Assembly: GCF_015223195.1 (NCBI RefSeq)
Contig: NZ_JADFUA010000013.1
Coordinates: 1 to 64,000 of the forward strand
Origin: Chitinilyticum piscinae
GTDB taxonomy: Bacteria; Pseudomonadota; Gammaproteobacteria; Burkholderiales; Chitinibacteraceae
DNA: 64,000 nt
Direction of reading: 5' to 3'
Shown: piece by piece, positions 18,060-26,545 of the stretch
Layout of the letters: each line of letters starts with the position of its first letter
How positions within the stretch are numbered: position 1 is the stretch's first letter
Program-made: the position numbers and the translations under genes
The notes under the pieces: generated by a model
Told to the model about the DNA's origin: nothing
Databases searched by the model: none
Seen by the model: the letters and a program-made list of their open reading frames with translations, nothing else

Positions 18060-19166
18060 TCAGATCACCTCGAGCTCGGCCTTCAGCGCACCCGCCGCCT
18101 TCATGGCCTGCAGAATCGCCAGCAGATCCTGCGGGGTCGCCCCGACTGCATTCAAGGCCTTCACGACCTGATTGAGGTTTGTCGCCTTGGGCATACGTAC
18201 GGTCGGCCCGGTGCCGGTATCGATCTCCACGGTGGCATTTTTGACTTTTGCCGTTTCGCCGCCTGCGAGAGCATTGGGCTGCACCACCTGATTATTGGCG
18301 GTGACGGTAACGGTAAGATTGCCATGCGAAATCGCGCACGGATCGATCTGCACGGCCTGATTCATGACAACCGATCCGGTGCGGGCATTGATAATCACCT
18401 TGGGCGACACCTCCGAGGGGGTTACCGTGATGTTTTCCAGGCGCGCCAGAAATGCCACCCGCTGATTGGCATCCAGCGGCGCCCGCACCTGCACGACCCG
18501 CCCATCCAGTGCCGCTGCAACGGTGCCGAACTGGCTGTTGATCGCCCCGACCACCCGATTGGCCATGCCGAAGTCCGATTGCAGCAACTCCAGCGTGACA
18601 AATTCACCGCTACCCAGCATGGTCGGGACGGTTTTTTCCACCGTCGCTCCCGCAGGAATTCGTCCGGTTGCAAGCTGATTGACCTGGACACTGCTACCGC
18701 CAGCCGCCGCGCCAGCGCCGGCAACGATCAGATTGCCCTGTGCCATCGCGTAAATCTGGCCATCCGCCCCTTTCAATGGCGTCATGATCAGCGTGCCACC
18801 GCGCAGACTCTTGGCATTACCGAGCGAGGACACGGTCACATCCAGCGGTTGACCTTGCCGCGCAAAAGGCGGCAGAACAGCGGTGACCGTGACAGCGGCG
18901 ACGTTCTTCAGCTGCATCGAACCTGCCGGTGGCACCTGCACACCCAGATTGGTCAGCATGTTGATGACCGATTGCACGGTAAACGGCGTTTGCGTGGTCT
19001 GGTCACCGCTACCATCCAGACCGACGACCAGCCCGTAGCCCATCAACTGGTTATTGCGTACGCCGGAAAAGGTTGCGATATCTTTCAGCCGTTCGGCGCT
19101 GGCTGTCGTGCCACATACCAAGGCAAGTATTACCATGCAAAACTTGATGAAAAAGGATCTCATCAA
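18060..19166 (-). CDS. flgI: Flagellar P-ring protein FlgI
   Basis: A 368-residue periplasmic protein that polymerises round the rod in the peptidoglycan layer. A Sec signal peptide covers about residues 1-24 (hydrophobic FCMVILALVCG, cut after TASA). The conserved start of the mature chain is ERLKDIATFSGVRNNQLMGY, followed by GLVVGLDGSGDQT and NMLTNLGV. It lies directly after flgH (13-bp gap). Confidence 0.96.
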   Translation of the reverse strand: MMRSFFIKFCMVILALVCGTTASAERLKDIATFSGVRNNQLMGYGLVVGLDGSGDQTTQTPFTVQSVINMLTNLGVQVPPAGSMQLKNVAAVTVTAVLPPFARQGQPLDVTVSSLGNAKSLRGGTLIMTPLKGADGQIYAMAQGNLIVAGAGAAAGGSSVQVNQLATGRIPAGATVEKTVPTMLGSGEFVTLELLQSDFGMANRVVGAINSQFGTVAAALDGRVVQVRAPLDANQRVAFLARLENITVTPSEVSPKVIINARTGSVVMNQAVQIDPCAISHGNLTVTVTANNQVVQPNALAGGETAKVKNATVEIDTGTGPTVRMPKATNLNQVVKALNAVGATPQDLLAILQAMKAAGALKAELEVI

Positions 19167-19179
19167 TATACCCTTAGAA

Positions 19180-19863
19180 TCAGAAAGGCCAGGCAGTCAG
19201 GAAGAAACGCTGGAGCCAGCCCATGGTATTGGCATCGCCGATCGCGCCGACCCCGACCTGTTCGATACGGGCATCCGCCACGCGCGTGGAAGAAACCGTA
19301 TTGCCCGCCTTGACATCACGCGGATTGATTACCCCGGTGAAGCGCAGCGTATTGATTTCACCGTTGACCGAAATCTGCTTCTCGCCGCCCACCTGAAGAT
19401 TGCCGTTGGGATAAACGTCGATCACCGTCACAGCAATCGAGCCACGGATAGTGTTGGTGCTATTGGTCTCGCCACTGCCGTCATAAACATTGCTGCCCGA
19501 TGCCGTAATACTGGCATTGAACAGCTTTTCCAGCGCATTCGGAAAGTAAGGGGCACTGCCAGAACCACTCACCGAGAGCTTGCCGGAACGGTCGGTTTTA
19601 CTGTTGGCCTTGTTGGCCGCAGTGAGGTTTTCTTCCAGGGTAATCATCAACACATCACCGACGAAGCGCGCATTGGGCTCCTCGAACAGCAGGCGAGCAG
19701 TCGAAGCCTGATAGATGCTGCCGTTCTGGCTTTCCACCGAGGCCTGCGGCTGCGGCTTGGCAGTTACCGGCTTGGTCACGATGGTCGCTGGCGCCACACA
19801 CCCTTGCAGCAGCAGCGCCAGCACCCCGATACAGATCAGCCAGCCAAGTTGGAATACTCGCAT
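19180..19863 (-). CDS. flgH: Flagellar L-ring lipoprotein FlgH
   Basis: A 227-residue outer-membrane lipoprotein forming the L ring. The start at 19863 gives a lipoprotein signal MRVFQLGWLICIGVLALLL ending in the lipobox LLQGC; upstream in-frame starts would overlap flgG and spoil it. Conserved parts include GSIYQ, ARFVGDVLMITLEE and GNLQVGGEKQISVNGE. The ATG is 13 bp after the flgG stop. Confidence 0.95.
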   Translation of the reverse strand: MRVFQLGWLICIGVLALLLQGCVAPATIVTKPVTAKPQPQASVESQNGSIYQASTARLLFEEPNARFVGDVLMITLEENLTAANKANSKTDRSGKLSVSGSGSAPYFPNALEKLFNASITASGSNVYDGSGETNSTNTIRGSIAVTVIDVYPNGNLQVGGEKQISVNGEINTLRFTGVINPRDVKAGNTVSSTRVADARIEQVGVGAIGDANTMGWLQRFFLTAWPF

Positions 19864-19876
19864 TACGGAAAACCCA

Positions 19877-20662
19877 TTACAGATTGGAAAGTCGCTGCAG
19901 CATCTCATCCGAGGTTTTGACTGAGCGGGAATTGATTTCATATGCCCGCTGGGCCTGAATCATATTGATCAGTTCTTCGGTCACGTTGACATTCGAGGTT
20001 TCGACAAAACCCTGATTGATCACGCCAGCGCCGTTGGTACCAGGCTGTCCGACCGTGGGAGCCCCACTGGCAGCCGTCTCCAGAAAGAGATTCGAGCCGA
20101 TCGCCTGCAAACCCGGATTGTTGATGAAGGTCGCAAGCTGGATATTGCCCAACGTCACAGGCGCAGCCGAATTGCCGGCAATAATGGCGCTGACCGTACC
20201 ATCCTTGCCAATGGTGAGGCTGGTCGTACCCTGCGGCACCTGCAAGGCGGGCTGCAACTGGTAACCGCTCGAGGTCACCACATTACCCTGATTATCCACC
20301 TCGAAGGAGCCATCACGGGTGTAGGCCGTCGTACCGTCCGGCATGGCGATCTGGAAAAAACCGGGGCCATCAATAGCAATATCCAGCTGCCCCTCGGTCT
20401 GCTGCATGCTACCCTGCATGAAAATGCGCGACGTTGCCACAACATTGACACCTACGCCGATCTGCAAACCGGTCGGCAACTGGGTCTGCTGACTGGTCGA
20501 ACCACCGGGCTGCCGAATGGTCTGGTAGAGCAGATCCTCGAAGACCGCACGCTCGCGCTTGTAGCCAGTAGTATTGACGTTCGCCAGGTTGTGCGAGATG
20601 ACATCCACATTCATCTGCATGGCATCCATGCCGGTCTTGGCAGTCCACAGCGAGCGCATCAT
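19877..20662 (-). CDS. flgG: Flagellar distal rod protein FlgG
   Basis: A 261-residue rod protein. The N-terminus [20 protein letters not shown] followed by [19 protein letters not shown] carries the rod/hook signature, the middle has [20 protein letters not shown], and the C-terminus [20 protein letters not shown] is the matching coiled coil. Length equals the family norm of about 260. It is encoded between flgF and flgH. Confidence 0.97.
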   Translation of the reverse strand: MMRSLWTAKTGMDAMQMNVDVISHNLANVNTTGYKRERAVFEDLLYQTIRQPGGSTSQQTQLPTGLQIGVGVNVVATSRIFMQGSMQQTEGQLDIAIDGPGFFQIAMPDGTTAYTRDGSFEVDNQGNVVTSSGYQLQPALQVPQGTTSLTIGKDGTVSAIIAGNSAAPVTLGNIQLATFINNPGLQAIGSNLFLETAASGAPTVGQPGTNGAGVINQGFVETSNVNVTEELINMIQAQRAYEINSRSVKTSDEMLQRLSNL

Positions 20663-20695
20663 GGCAGTAATCCTCGTTCTTTCGTTCTAATTTGC

Positions 20696-21433
20696 TTAAC
20701 TATTCATCTGCAGCAACTGGGACGCAGCGCGCGCATTCTGATCAGCGGCCTGCATCATCCGCACCTGCAGATCATATTGCCGCTGGGTGGCAATCATTGC
20801 CGTCAGCTGGTCGATGGTATTCACATTGCTACCCTCAAGACCGCCATTGATCAGCTTGACGGCTGCGTCCGCCTGGGCTGCATCACCGCCGCGCAGACGA
20901 AACAGGCCATCATTGCCTTTCTGCAAGTCGGTATCAGCCGGATTCACCAGCTTGATCCGGCCAATTTCATTCGACTCGGCAGGGTTATCCAGGGAAACGG
21001 CACTGACTGTGCCATCCGGAGCAATACTTGGCCGGGTATTTTCGGGGATGAGCAGCGGCCCCGTTTCGCCCTGAACCACCAACCCAGAGACCGTCTTCAG
21101 CAAGCCGGTGGAATCAACCGCAAACTGTCCATTGCGAGTATAAGCCTCGCCGGTAGCAGACTGCACAGCAATCCAGCCACGACCATCGATGCTCACATCC
21201 AGATCATTGCCGGTCTGCTGGAACGGGCCACTGGAAAGATCAGCCCCCGTCGTTTGCTCAACAGCAAAGGCACGCGTCGCATACCCCTGCCCCAAGGCAG
21301 GGACCGCACGAAACGCTGCCAGCTCGGCCCGAAAGCCGGTGGTCGACGCATTGGCCAGGTTATGCGCAACCGTTGCCTGGCGCAGCTGGGTATGCTTGGC
21401 GCCAGTCATTGCAACGTAGAGCAGTCGGTCCAT
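20696..21433 (-). CDS. flgF: Flagellar proximal rod protein FlgF
   Basis: A 245-residue rod protein with MDRLLYVAMTGAKHTQLRQA, VAHNLANASTTGFRAELAAF, and a C-terminal coiled coil SNVNTIDQLTAMIATQRQYD. The ATG at 21433 is preferred to a TTG five codons upstream because MDRLLY is the conserved start. It lies between flgE and flgG. Confidence 0.95.
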   Translation of the reverse strand: MDRLLYVAMTGAKHTQLRQATVAHNLANASTTGFRAELAAFRAVPALGQGYATRAFAVEQTTGADLSSGPFQQTGNDLDVSIDGRGWIAVQSATGEAYTRNGQFAVDSTGLLKTVSGLVVQGETGPLLIPENTRPSIAPDGTVSAVSLDNPAESNEIGRIKLVNPADTDLQKGNDGLFRLRGGDAAQADAAVKLINGGLEGSNVNTIDQLTAMIATQRQYDLQVRMMQAADQNARAASQLLQMNS

Positions 21434-21454
21434 TATCCAGCCCCGCAACTAAGA

Positions 21455-22819
21455 TCAGATATTCACCAGAGTCTGCAGGATGGCATCCTGTGCAGAAATG
21501 GTCTTGGCATTGGCCTGATAGGTACGCTGAGCCACAATCATGTTTACCAATTCCGCGGTCAGGTCGACATTCGAATCCTCGACGGTCGCCGCCTGCAACT
21601 GACCGGTACTGCCGGCGCCAGGCGCATTCAGCAAGGGCTGACCCGATGCGTAGGACTCAACCCAGAGATTATCGCCAACCGGCTGCAGACCCTGGTTATT
21701 GATAAAGGTTGCCAGCACCACCTTGGCAACGTTACGGGTTTCACCATTCGAATAACGCCCTTGCACCACACCGTCATCACTCACGGAGATACCGGTCAGC
21801 ACCCCGTCGGTATAACCATCCTGCGTCAGCGAATTCAGCGTATAGGGACTACCGAACTGAGTGCTTTTGTCAAAGAAAAGCTCAAAATTCAATCCATCCG
21901 ATCCATTATTTAATCCTGTCGCCCCTGCCTCCACAGAAAACCAAGAGCTATTTGTCGCAGGCACAGGGGGGCGCGTACCAGCCGTTAAATTTGAGGTATA
22001 ACCGGTATATTGCCCATTTTGATCAAAGGTCAAAGACCCTCGCAGCATAGTACCACCAGGCCCAAGCGAGCCATTTTGGTTTACCGTCTTACCATCCAGC
22101 GTGTAATACACATCCCAAGCATTCACGGCCCCACCACCAGCAGGATCCTGCTTGCGAAAGTAAAACGTCTGGGTATGAGATACGCCAAGTGAATCATATA
22201 CCGTTGCCGACGTTGAGTAATTGTAAGTCGTCGGATCACTTGACGAAAAAGCAGGACCTGGAATTGGATTCGTCGGCGAATTAATCACCTTATCTTTAGC
22301 ATTAAGATTGATACCCAAGCTCAAACCAGCCCCGGTAACTCCTGACCCACCGGTCTCTTGAGCACCAATATTCGAATATTGCAACTGGATTGGCTGAGGC
22401 ATACTTCCTTCAAGAAACAAACCGGACGCCTTATCTACCGGCCAACCGGTTAGGAACTGCTTGTTGCCGCCATTAACAATATAGCCATCTTTAGTAACTT
22501 GAAACTGCCCATTTCGTGAATAACTTACATCCCCTGCCGAGCCCTGCATCCTAAAAAAACCATTCCCGGTAATTGCTATATCCAGCGGATTATTCGTAGT
22601 TGTCAAGTTTCCTTGACCAAACTGCTGAGCAATCGTCGAAACTCGAGTACCAATCCCGGCCACATTGGATGCGGTACCAAATGTACTGGCATAAATATCA
22701 GCAAATTCGGCACGGGATCCTTTAAATCCAACGGTTTGAGAGTTGGCTACATTGTTGCCAATAACATCTAAATTCTTCGAAGAAGCATTTAGACCTGATA
22801 GACCTTGCTGAAAACCCAT
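21455..22819 (-). CDS. flgE: Flagellar hook protein FlgE
   Basis: A 454-residue hook subunit. The N-terminal part GFQQGLSGLNASSKNLDVIG then NNVANSQTVGFKGSRAEFAD and the C-terminal VDLTAELVNMIVAQRTYQAN are the conserved D0 ends. The protein is about 50 residues longer than the enteric form because of a larger surface domain (about 150-330). The 5' and middle parts of the gene (roughly 21880-22800) are visibly richer in A+T, with codons such as TTA and AAT that are rare in neighbours. Confidence 0.96.
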   Translation of the reverse strand: MGFQQGLSGLNASSKNLDVIGNNVANSQTVGFKGSRAEFADIYASTFGTASNVAGIGTRVSTIAQQFGQGNLTTTNNPLDIAITGNGFFRMQGSAGDVSYSRNGQFQVTKDGYIVNGGNKQFLTGWPVDKASGLFLEGSMPQPIQLQYSNIGAQETGGSGVTGAGLSLGINLNAKDKVINSPTNPIPGPAFSSSDPTTYNYSTSATVYDSLGVSHTQTFYFRKQDPAGGGAVNAWDVYYTLDGKTVNQNGSLGPGGTMLRGSLTFDQNGQYTGYTSNLTAGTRPPVPATNSSWFSVEAGATGLNNGSDGLNFELFFDKSTQFGSPYTLNSLTQDGYTDGVLTGISVSDDGVVQGRYSNGETRNVAKVVLATFINNQGLQPVGDNLWVESYASGQPLLNAPGAGSTGQLQAATVEDSNVDLTAELVNMIVAQRTYQANAKTISAQDAILQTLVNI

Positions 22820-22834
22820 CTCACACCTCCAGAA

Positions 22835-23518
22835 TCAAACTTTGCTGCCAGCCTGGATTTCCAGGATGCTGCCGAAACTTACCCGGTTACCATTGCTCAT
22901 CAGCGCGACCACACCTTCGCTTCCGAACTGCACCGACTTGACCGATTGCCATGTATAGCTGTTCAAAGCAATTTCCTTGCCATTCTGATCCTGCGCCTTC
23001 ACGCTCACCTTGTAGTCACCAGCTGGCGCGGTCGTCCCATTCTCCAGCTTGCCATCCCAGACCACGGGCTTCACGCCTGATTGCGGCGCGCTATACGGCA
23101 GAACCGCCACAACGTTTCCCTTGGCATCGGTGATTTTTACTTCTGCGCTCTTGACTCCTTCCGGCACATCAAAGGAAAAATCCGCCTGCTTGCCATCAAA
23201 GTGGAAATCCTTGCCGGGAGCGAGGACATCCTTGCCGATCAGTTGTGCCGACTGCATGACCTGCGTACCCGCATAGAGACTCATCATGGTCTCCATGGTC
23301 TTGTTCAGCTTTTCAATCCCGGTAACAGTATTGATCTGCGCCATCTGCGAGGTGGTCTGGGCATTGTCCATCGGATTCATCGGATCCTGATTCTGCAACT
23401 GGGTCACCAGCATCTTCAGAAAACGATCCTGCTGCTCTTCGACTTCGCTACGTGACTTGCCCGAATCGGTATTCAGCGTTGTGTAATCGAATTTGTTGCT
23501 TACTGATGAAACAGCCAT
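22835..23518 (-). CDS. flgD: Flagellar hook-capping protein FlgD
   Basis: A 227-residue scaffold that caps the growing hook. The conserved N-terminal segment is DRFLKMLVTQLQNQDPMNPM, then DNAQTTSQMAQINTVTGIEK. The C-terminal half contains FlgD Ig-like and Tudor-like parts (VPEGVKSAEVKITDAKGNVV). It is located between flgC and flgE with 15-17 bp gaps. Confidence 0.95.
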   Translation of the reverse strand: MAVSSVSNKFDYTTLNTDSGKSRSEVEEQQDRFLKMLVTQLQNQDPMNPMDNAQTTSQMAQINTVTGIEKLNKTMETMMSLYAGTQVMQSAQLIGKDVLAPGKDFHFDGKQADFSFDVPEGVKSAEVKITDAKGNVVAVLPYSAPQSGVKPVVWDGKLENGTTAPAGDYKVSVKAQDQNGKEIALNSYTWQSVKSVQFGSEGVVALMSNGNRVSFGSILEIQAGSKV

Positions 23519-23535
23519 GATCTAGCTCCTTCTAC

Positions 23536-23943
23536 TCAAGCCTGACCCAGCGCAATGGTGCGCATCATCAGGGTTTTGGCGGTATTCATGACGTCGATAT
23601 TGATCTGGTAAGCGCGCGACGCTGACAGCATGTTCGTCATCTCTTCGACCACATCGACATTGGGCATGGCCACATACCCATTGGCATCAGCCAGCGGGTT
23701 ATGCGGATCAAACATCAGCTTGGGCGGGGCCTGATCCTCGATCACGCCAGCCACTTTCACCCCCACTCCGGCTGCATTTCCGCCGGCAACCGGCACCGCC
23801 TGAAATACCACCTGCTTGGCGCGGTAAGGCTGCCCGTTAGAGCTGGTCACCGACTCGGCGTTTGCGAGATTGCTGGCGACGGCATTCAAGCGCGCCGACT
23901 GGGCGGTTACTGCGGAGGAGGCAATATCAAACAATCTGAACAT
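23536..23943 (-). CDS. flgC: Flagellar proximal rod protein FlgC
   Basis: A 135-residue rod protein. It begins [20 protein letters not shown], followed by the rod motif [20 protein letters not shown], and has [20 protein letters not shown] near the C-terminus, all standard FlgC marks. The length is normal. It lies 10 bp after flgB. Confidence 0.97.
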   Translation of the reverse strand: MFRLFDIASSAVTAQSARLNAVASNLANAESVTSSNGQPYRAKQVVFQAVPVAGGNAAGVGVKVAGVIEDQAPPKLMFDPHNPLADANGYVAMPNVDVVEEMTNMLSASRAYQINIDVMNTAKTLMMRTIALGQA

Positions 23944-23953
23944 CGTTCACCTC

Positions 23954-24364
23954 TTACTGACCTGTGAGCGCGGTGCGCATGCCTTCGACCCGGCGCTGGA
24001 AGAACATGATCGCCGCCTGGTAGCGCAGCGCATTCTGGGAAAATTCGCTCATTTCACTTGCCATATCAACCGTATTGCCATCAATCGATGGTTGCAGCGG
24101 ATTGCGGTACTGCAACTCGGGATGCAGCGGATCCGTTCCGCCTGCCGGCTGCAGATGCCGGGAATCCGTCGTTTTCAGATCACCCCCCTGGCCACGCTGA
24201 ATTGCGCGTGCCTGGACATACGCCCTGCCGAAGTCAAAATCACGGGCCTTGTAGTTCGGCGTATCTGCATTGGCAATATTGGACGCGAGCACCTCCTGGC
24301 GATAGGCGCTAAGCTTGAGAGCTGTTTCCTGCGGCTGAAAATAGCGATCAATACGGTCGAGCAT
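23954..24364 (-). CDS. flgB: Flagellar proximal rod protein FlgB
   Basis: A 136-residue rod protein, first gene of the operon. It has LSAYRQEVLASNIANADTPN and YKARDFDFGRAY, the FlgB signature, and the C-terminal NTVDMASEMSEFSQNALRYQ. GGAGA lies just before the ATG and a sigma-54-type promoter about 30 bp upstream. No flgA, flgM or flgN gene is next to it, so those must lie elsewhere. Confidence 0.97.
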   Translation of the reverse strand: MLDRIDRYFQPQETALKLSAYRQEVLASNIANADTPNYKARDFDFGRAYVQARAIQRGQGGDLKTTDSRHLQPAGGTDPLHPELQYRNPLQPSIDGNTVDMASEMSEFSQNALRYQAAIMFFQRRVEGMRTALTGQ

Positions 24365-24395
24365 GACGAAGTCTCCATGGCTTGGCCCAGTTCAA

Positions 24396-24410
24396 GCATG
24401 ATTCATGCCA
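24396..24410 (-). promoter_or_regulatory. Sigma-54 (RpoN) type promoter of the flgB operon
   Basis: On the minus strand the sequence is TGGCATGAATCATGC. GG and GC are separated by 10 bp, as required for the -24/-12 elements (consensus TGGCACG-N4-TTGC). The predicted transcript would start about 20 bp before the flgB ATG. RpoN control of early rod/hook genes is established in polarly flagellated gammaproteobacteria; its use here is inferred. Confidence 0.65.
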
Positions 24411-24461
24411 AAATAAAGGGAGGCCTCTGCCTCCCTATCGGTCATTTCATCCAGCCTGCTG

Positions 24462-24800
24462 CTATTTCTTGCGCCGCCGGGGGCAGCCTCCGCACCCATC
24501 AGCAACGGCCACGCCTGCACACTCAATCTTGTCGAGCGTCTGTGACAGCGCACAGACCGAACGGCGGCAGGCCACAAACCTGACGTCCTCTTCCTGTGCC
24601 AGCTCGCGGTAGGCCCGCATGACGTTATGGCTGAGAAAATCGGTAAACAGTATCAACAGGTCGGCGCCACGCAATGAGGCCGGACGACGCTGGTGTGCGG
24701 CATTGCGCCCGGATACATGATGCTGGATGCGGATGCCGCGCTCCGCCAGCAGATCAGGAATATTCCCCAGTACATCGGCCCCGACCAGATAGGCATTCAT
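24462..24800 (-). CDS. DUF2325 family protein, likely Fur-regulated
   Basis: A 112-residue cytoplasmic protein matching DUF2325: MNAYLVGADVLGNIPDLLAE, SLRGADLLILFTDFLSHNVM and a cysteine-rich end (Cys at about 78, 83, 94, 104 and 107, with the final CGGCPRRRKK). The Cys pattern could bind metal, but no activity is known for the family. It precedes flgB by about 100 bp on the same strand, yet has its own upstream region with a perfect Fur-like palindrome 42 bp before the ATG, so iron repression is likely and it is probably not a flagellar gene. Confidence 0.8.
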   Translation of the reverse strand: MNAYLVGADVLGNIPDLLAERGIRIQHHVSGRNAAHQRRPASLRGADLLILFTDFLSHNVMRAYRELAQEEDVRFVACRRSVCALSQTLDKIECAGVAVADGCGGCPRRRKK

Positions 24801-24841
24801 GGTGATGAACTCCGCATGTGTGTGAAGCTCGTACCATACAC

Positions 24842-24864
24842 ATATTGATAATCATTATCAATAT
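24842..24864. promoter_or_regulatory. Fur box
   Basis: A perfect 23-bp palindrome: 11-bp arms ATATTGATAAT / ATTATCAATAT around a central C. It contains GATAATCATTATC, a 13-bp core of the classical Fur site. It lies 42 bp before the DUF2325 start and about 125 bp before pntAa; the nearer gene is the better candidate target. Confidence 0.85.
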
Positions 24865-24988
24865 CAAAATATGAGTAATACAGAAAAACCCTGACCAACT
24901 CGTTTCGCCGTTGTGTCTGGTCAAAGAAAGAGCTGCCCAATGGTGCGCTAATAGCCGGACTCCATCGTTCGTCTTCAGGATTTACAGC

Positions 24989-26167
24989 ATGCAGATCGCC
25001 ATACCCACCGAGCGCAGCAGCGGCGAACGCCGTATCGCCGCGACACCGGACACGGTAAAGAAACTGCTGGCCAGCGGGCACACGGTTACCGTCGAGCGCG
25101 GTGCCGGGCGCTGGGCAGCCTTGCCCGATGAACACTTTGCGGCAGCTGGCGCCACATTGGCCGATGACTTTGCCACCACCGTTGCCAACGCTCAGCTGGT
25201 GCTGAAGGTCCGAGCCCCGGAAGCAGCCGAAATCGCCGCGCTGCCGGAAGGCTGCGCTGTGCTGGCGCACTTCGATGCATGGCGATATCCGCATTTCGCC
25301 CTGCTCAATGCCCGCCGCATCAGCGCCTATGCGCTGGAGCGCATCCCGCGCATTACCCGCGCCCAGTCGATGGACATTCTCTCGTCACAGGCAAATATTG
25401 CCGGCTACCGCGCCGTACTGCTGGCCACGCAGTACTACCCGCGCTTCATGCCCATGTTCATGACCGCAGCCGGGACCGTCAAACCCGCCAAGGTACTGAT
25501 CCTTGGCGCCGGTGTTGCCGGCTTGCAGGCCATTGCCACCGCCAAGCGCCTGGGGGCAGTCGTCGAAGTCTTCGACGTGCGCCCCGCCACGCGCGAACAG
25601 GTCGAATCGCTGGGTGCCAAATTCATCGAAGTCGAGCTGACTGCTGAAGAAAAAGCGTCGTTGGAAAATCTGGGCGGCTATGCGCGCGAGATGTCGGCCG
25701 ATTATCAGGCTCGCCAGAGCACGCTGATCGCCAAACACGCCACGCAGGCCGATATCGTCATCAGCACCGCGCAGATTCCGGGCAAGGCAGCGCCAGTGCT
25801 GATTACCACCGATACCGTTGCCGCCATGAAAGCCGGCAGCGTCATCATCGATCTGGCGGTCGATACCGGCGGCAACTGCCCGCTGTCCCGCGCAGACGAA
25901 GTCATCACCAGCGAGAACGGCGTGATCATTGTCGGCCACGGCAATCTGCCGGCGCTGGTTGCAGCGGATGCTTCGGCGATGTACGCGCGCAACCTGCTGA
26001 CCTTCATGGGGCTGCTGGCCGATAAAGAGGGCTGCTACGCACCAAAGCTGGATGATGAAATCATCGTCGCCACCCGCATCTGTGCCGACGGCCAGACTCT
26101 GGCCAGCGACCTGCTGGCACAAGCAGCACCGACGAGCCAGCCCGAACTGGCCGACGCGACCGCCTGA
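24989..26167 (+). CDS. pntAa: NAD(P) transhydrogenase subunit alpha, part 1 (NAD-binding)
   Basis: A 392-residue cytoplasmic subunit of the proton-pumping transhydrogenase that moves hydride between NADH and NADP+. It starts [20 protein letters not shown], and the NAD-binding fold contains [20 protein letters not shown] with EVFDVRP after it. Unlike the fused E. coli PntA, the membrane part is encoded by the next gene. The ATG at 24989 is chosen on conservation; 26 more open codons lie upstream. It is the first gene of a three-gene operon with small gaps. Confidence 0.95.
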   Translation: MQIAIPTERSSGERRIAATPDTVKKLLASGHTVTVERGAGRWAALPDEHFAAAGATLADDFATTVANAQLVLKVRAPEAAEIAALPEGCAVLAHFDAWRYPHFALLNARRISAYALERIPRITRAQSMDILSSQANIAGYRAVLLATQYYPRFMPMFMTAAGTVKPAKVLILGAGVAGLQAIATAKRLGAVVEVFDVRPATREQVESLGAKFIEVELTAEEKASLENLGGYAREMSADYQARQSTLIAKHATQADIVISTAQIPGKAAPVLITTDTVAAMKAGSVIIDLAVDTGGNCPLSRADEVITSENGVIIVGHGNLPALVAADASAMYARNLLTFMGLLADKEGCYAPKLDDEIIVATRICADGQTLASDLLAQAAPTSQPELADATA

Positions 26168-26187
26168 AAACAATAAGGGAGAATTCC

Positions 26188-26535
26188 ATGTCCGCAACTG
26201 CTGTTGCTTCAGCGGTCAGCCAGGCCAGCCATGGCCTGAGCACCGACCCGTTTATCGGCCTGCTCACGATCTTCGTATTGGCCATCTTCGTCGGCTACCA
26301 CGTCGTCTGGAACGTCACCCCGGCACTGCATACGCCGCTGATGGCCGTCACCAACGCCATTTCCGGGATCATCGTGGTCGGCGCGATGCTGCAGGTGGTC
26401 GACATCCACGCCCAGCAGATCACGCTCACCAGCGTACTGGGGGCCATTGCGATTTTCCTCGCCAGCATCAACATCTTCGGCGGCTTCCTGGTGACCCAGC
26501 GCATGCTCGAAATGTTCAAGAAAAAGAACAAGTAA
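26188..26535 (+). CDS. pntAb: NAD(P) transhydrogenase subunit alpha, part 2 (membrane)
   Basis: A 115-residue inner-membrane subunit with about three to four helices (residues about 26-47, 54-76 and 81-104). Conserved text includes [20 protein letters not shown] and [17 protein letters not shown], which is the proton-channel helix region. It corresponds to the C-terminal membrane part of the fused PntA and ends in LEMFKKKNK. It sits between pntAa (20-bp gap) and pntB (10-bp gap). Confidence 0.95.
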   Translation: MSATAVASAVSQASHGLSTDPFIGLLTIFVLAIFVGYHVVWNVTPALHTPLMAVTNAISGIIVVGAMLQVVDIHAQQITLTSVLGAIAIFLASINIFGGFLVTQRMLEMFKKKNK

Positions 26536-26545
26536 GGGGATGATC

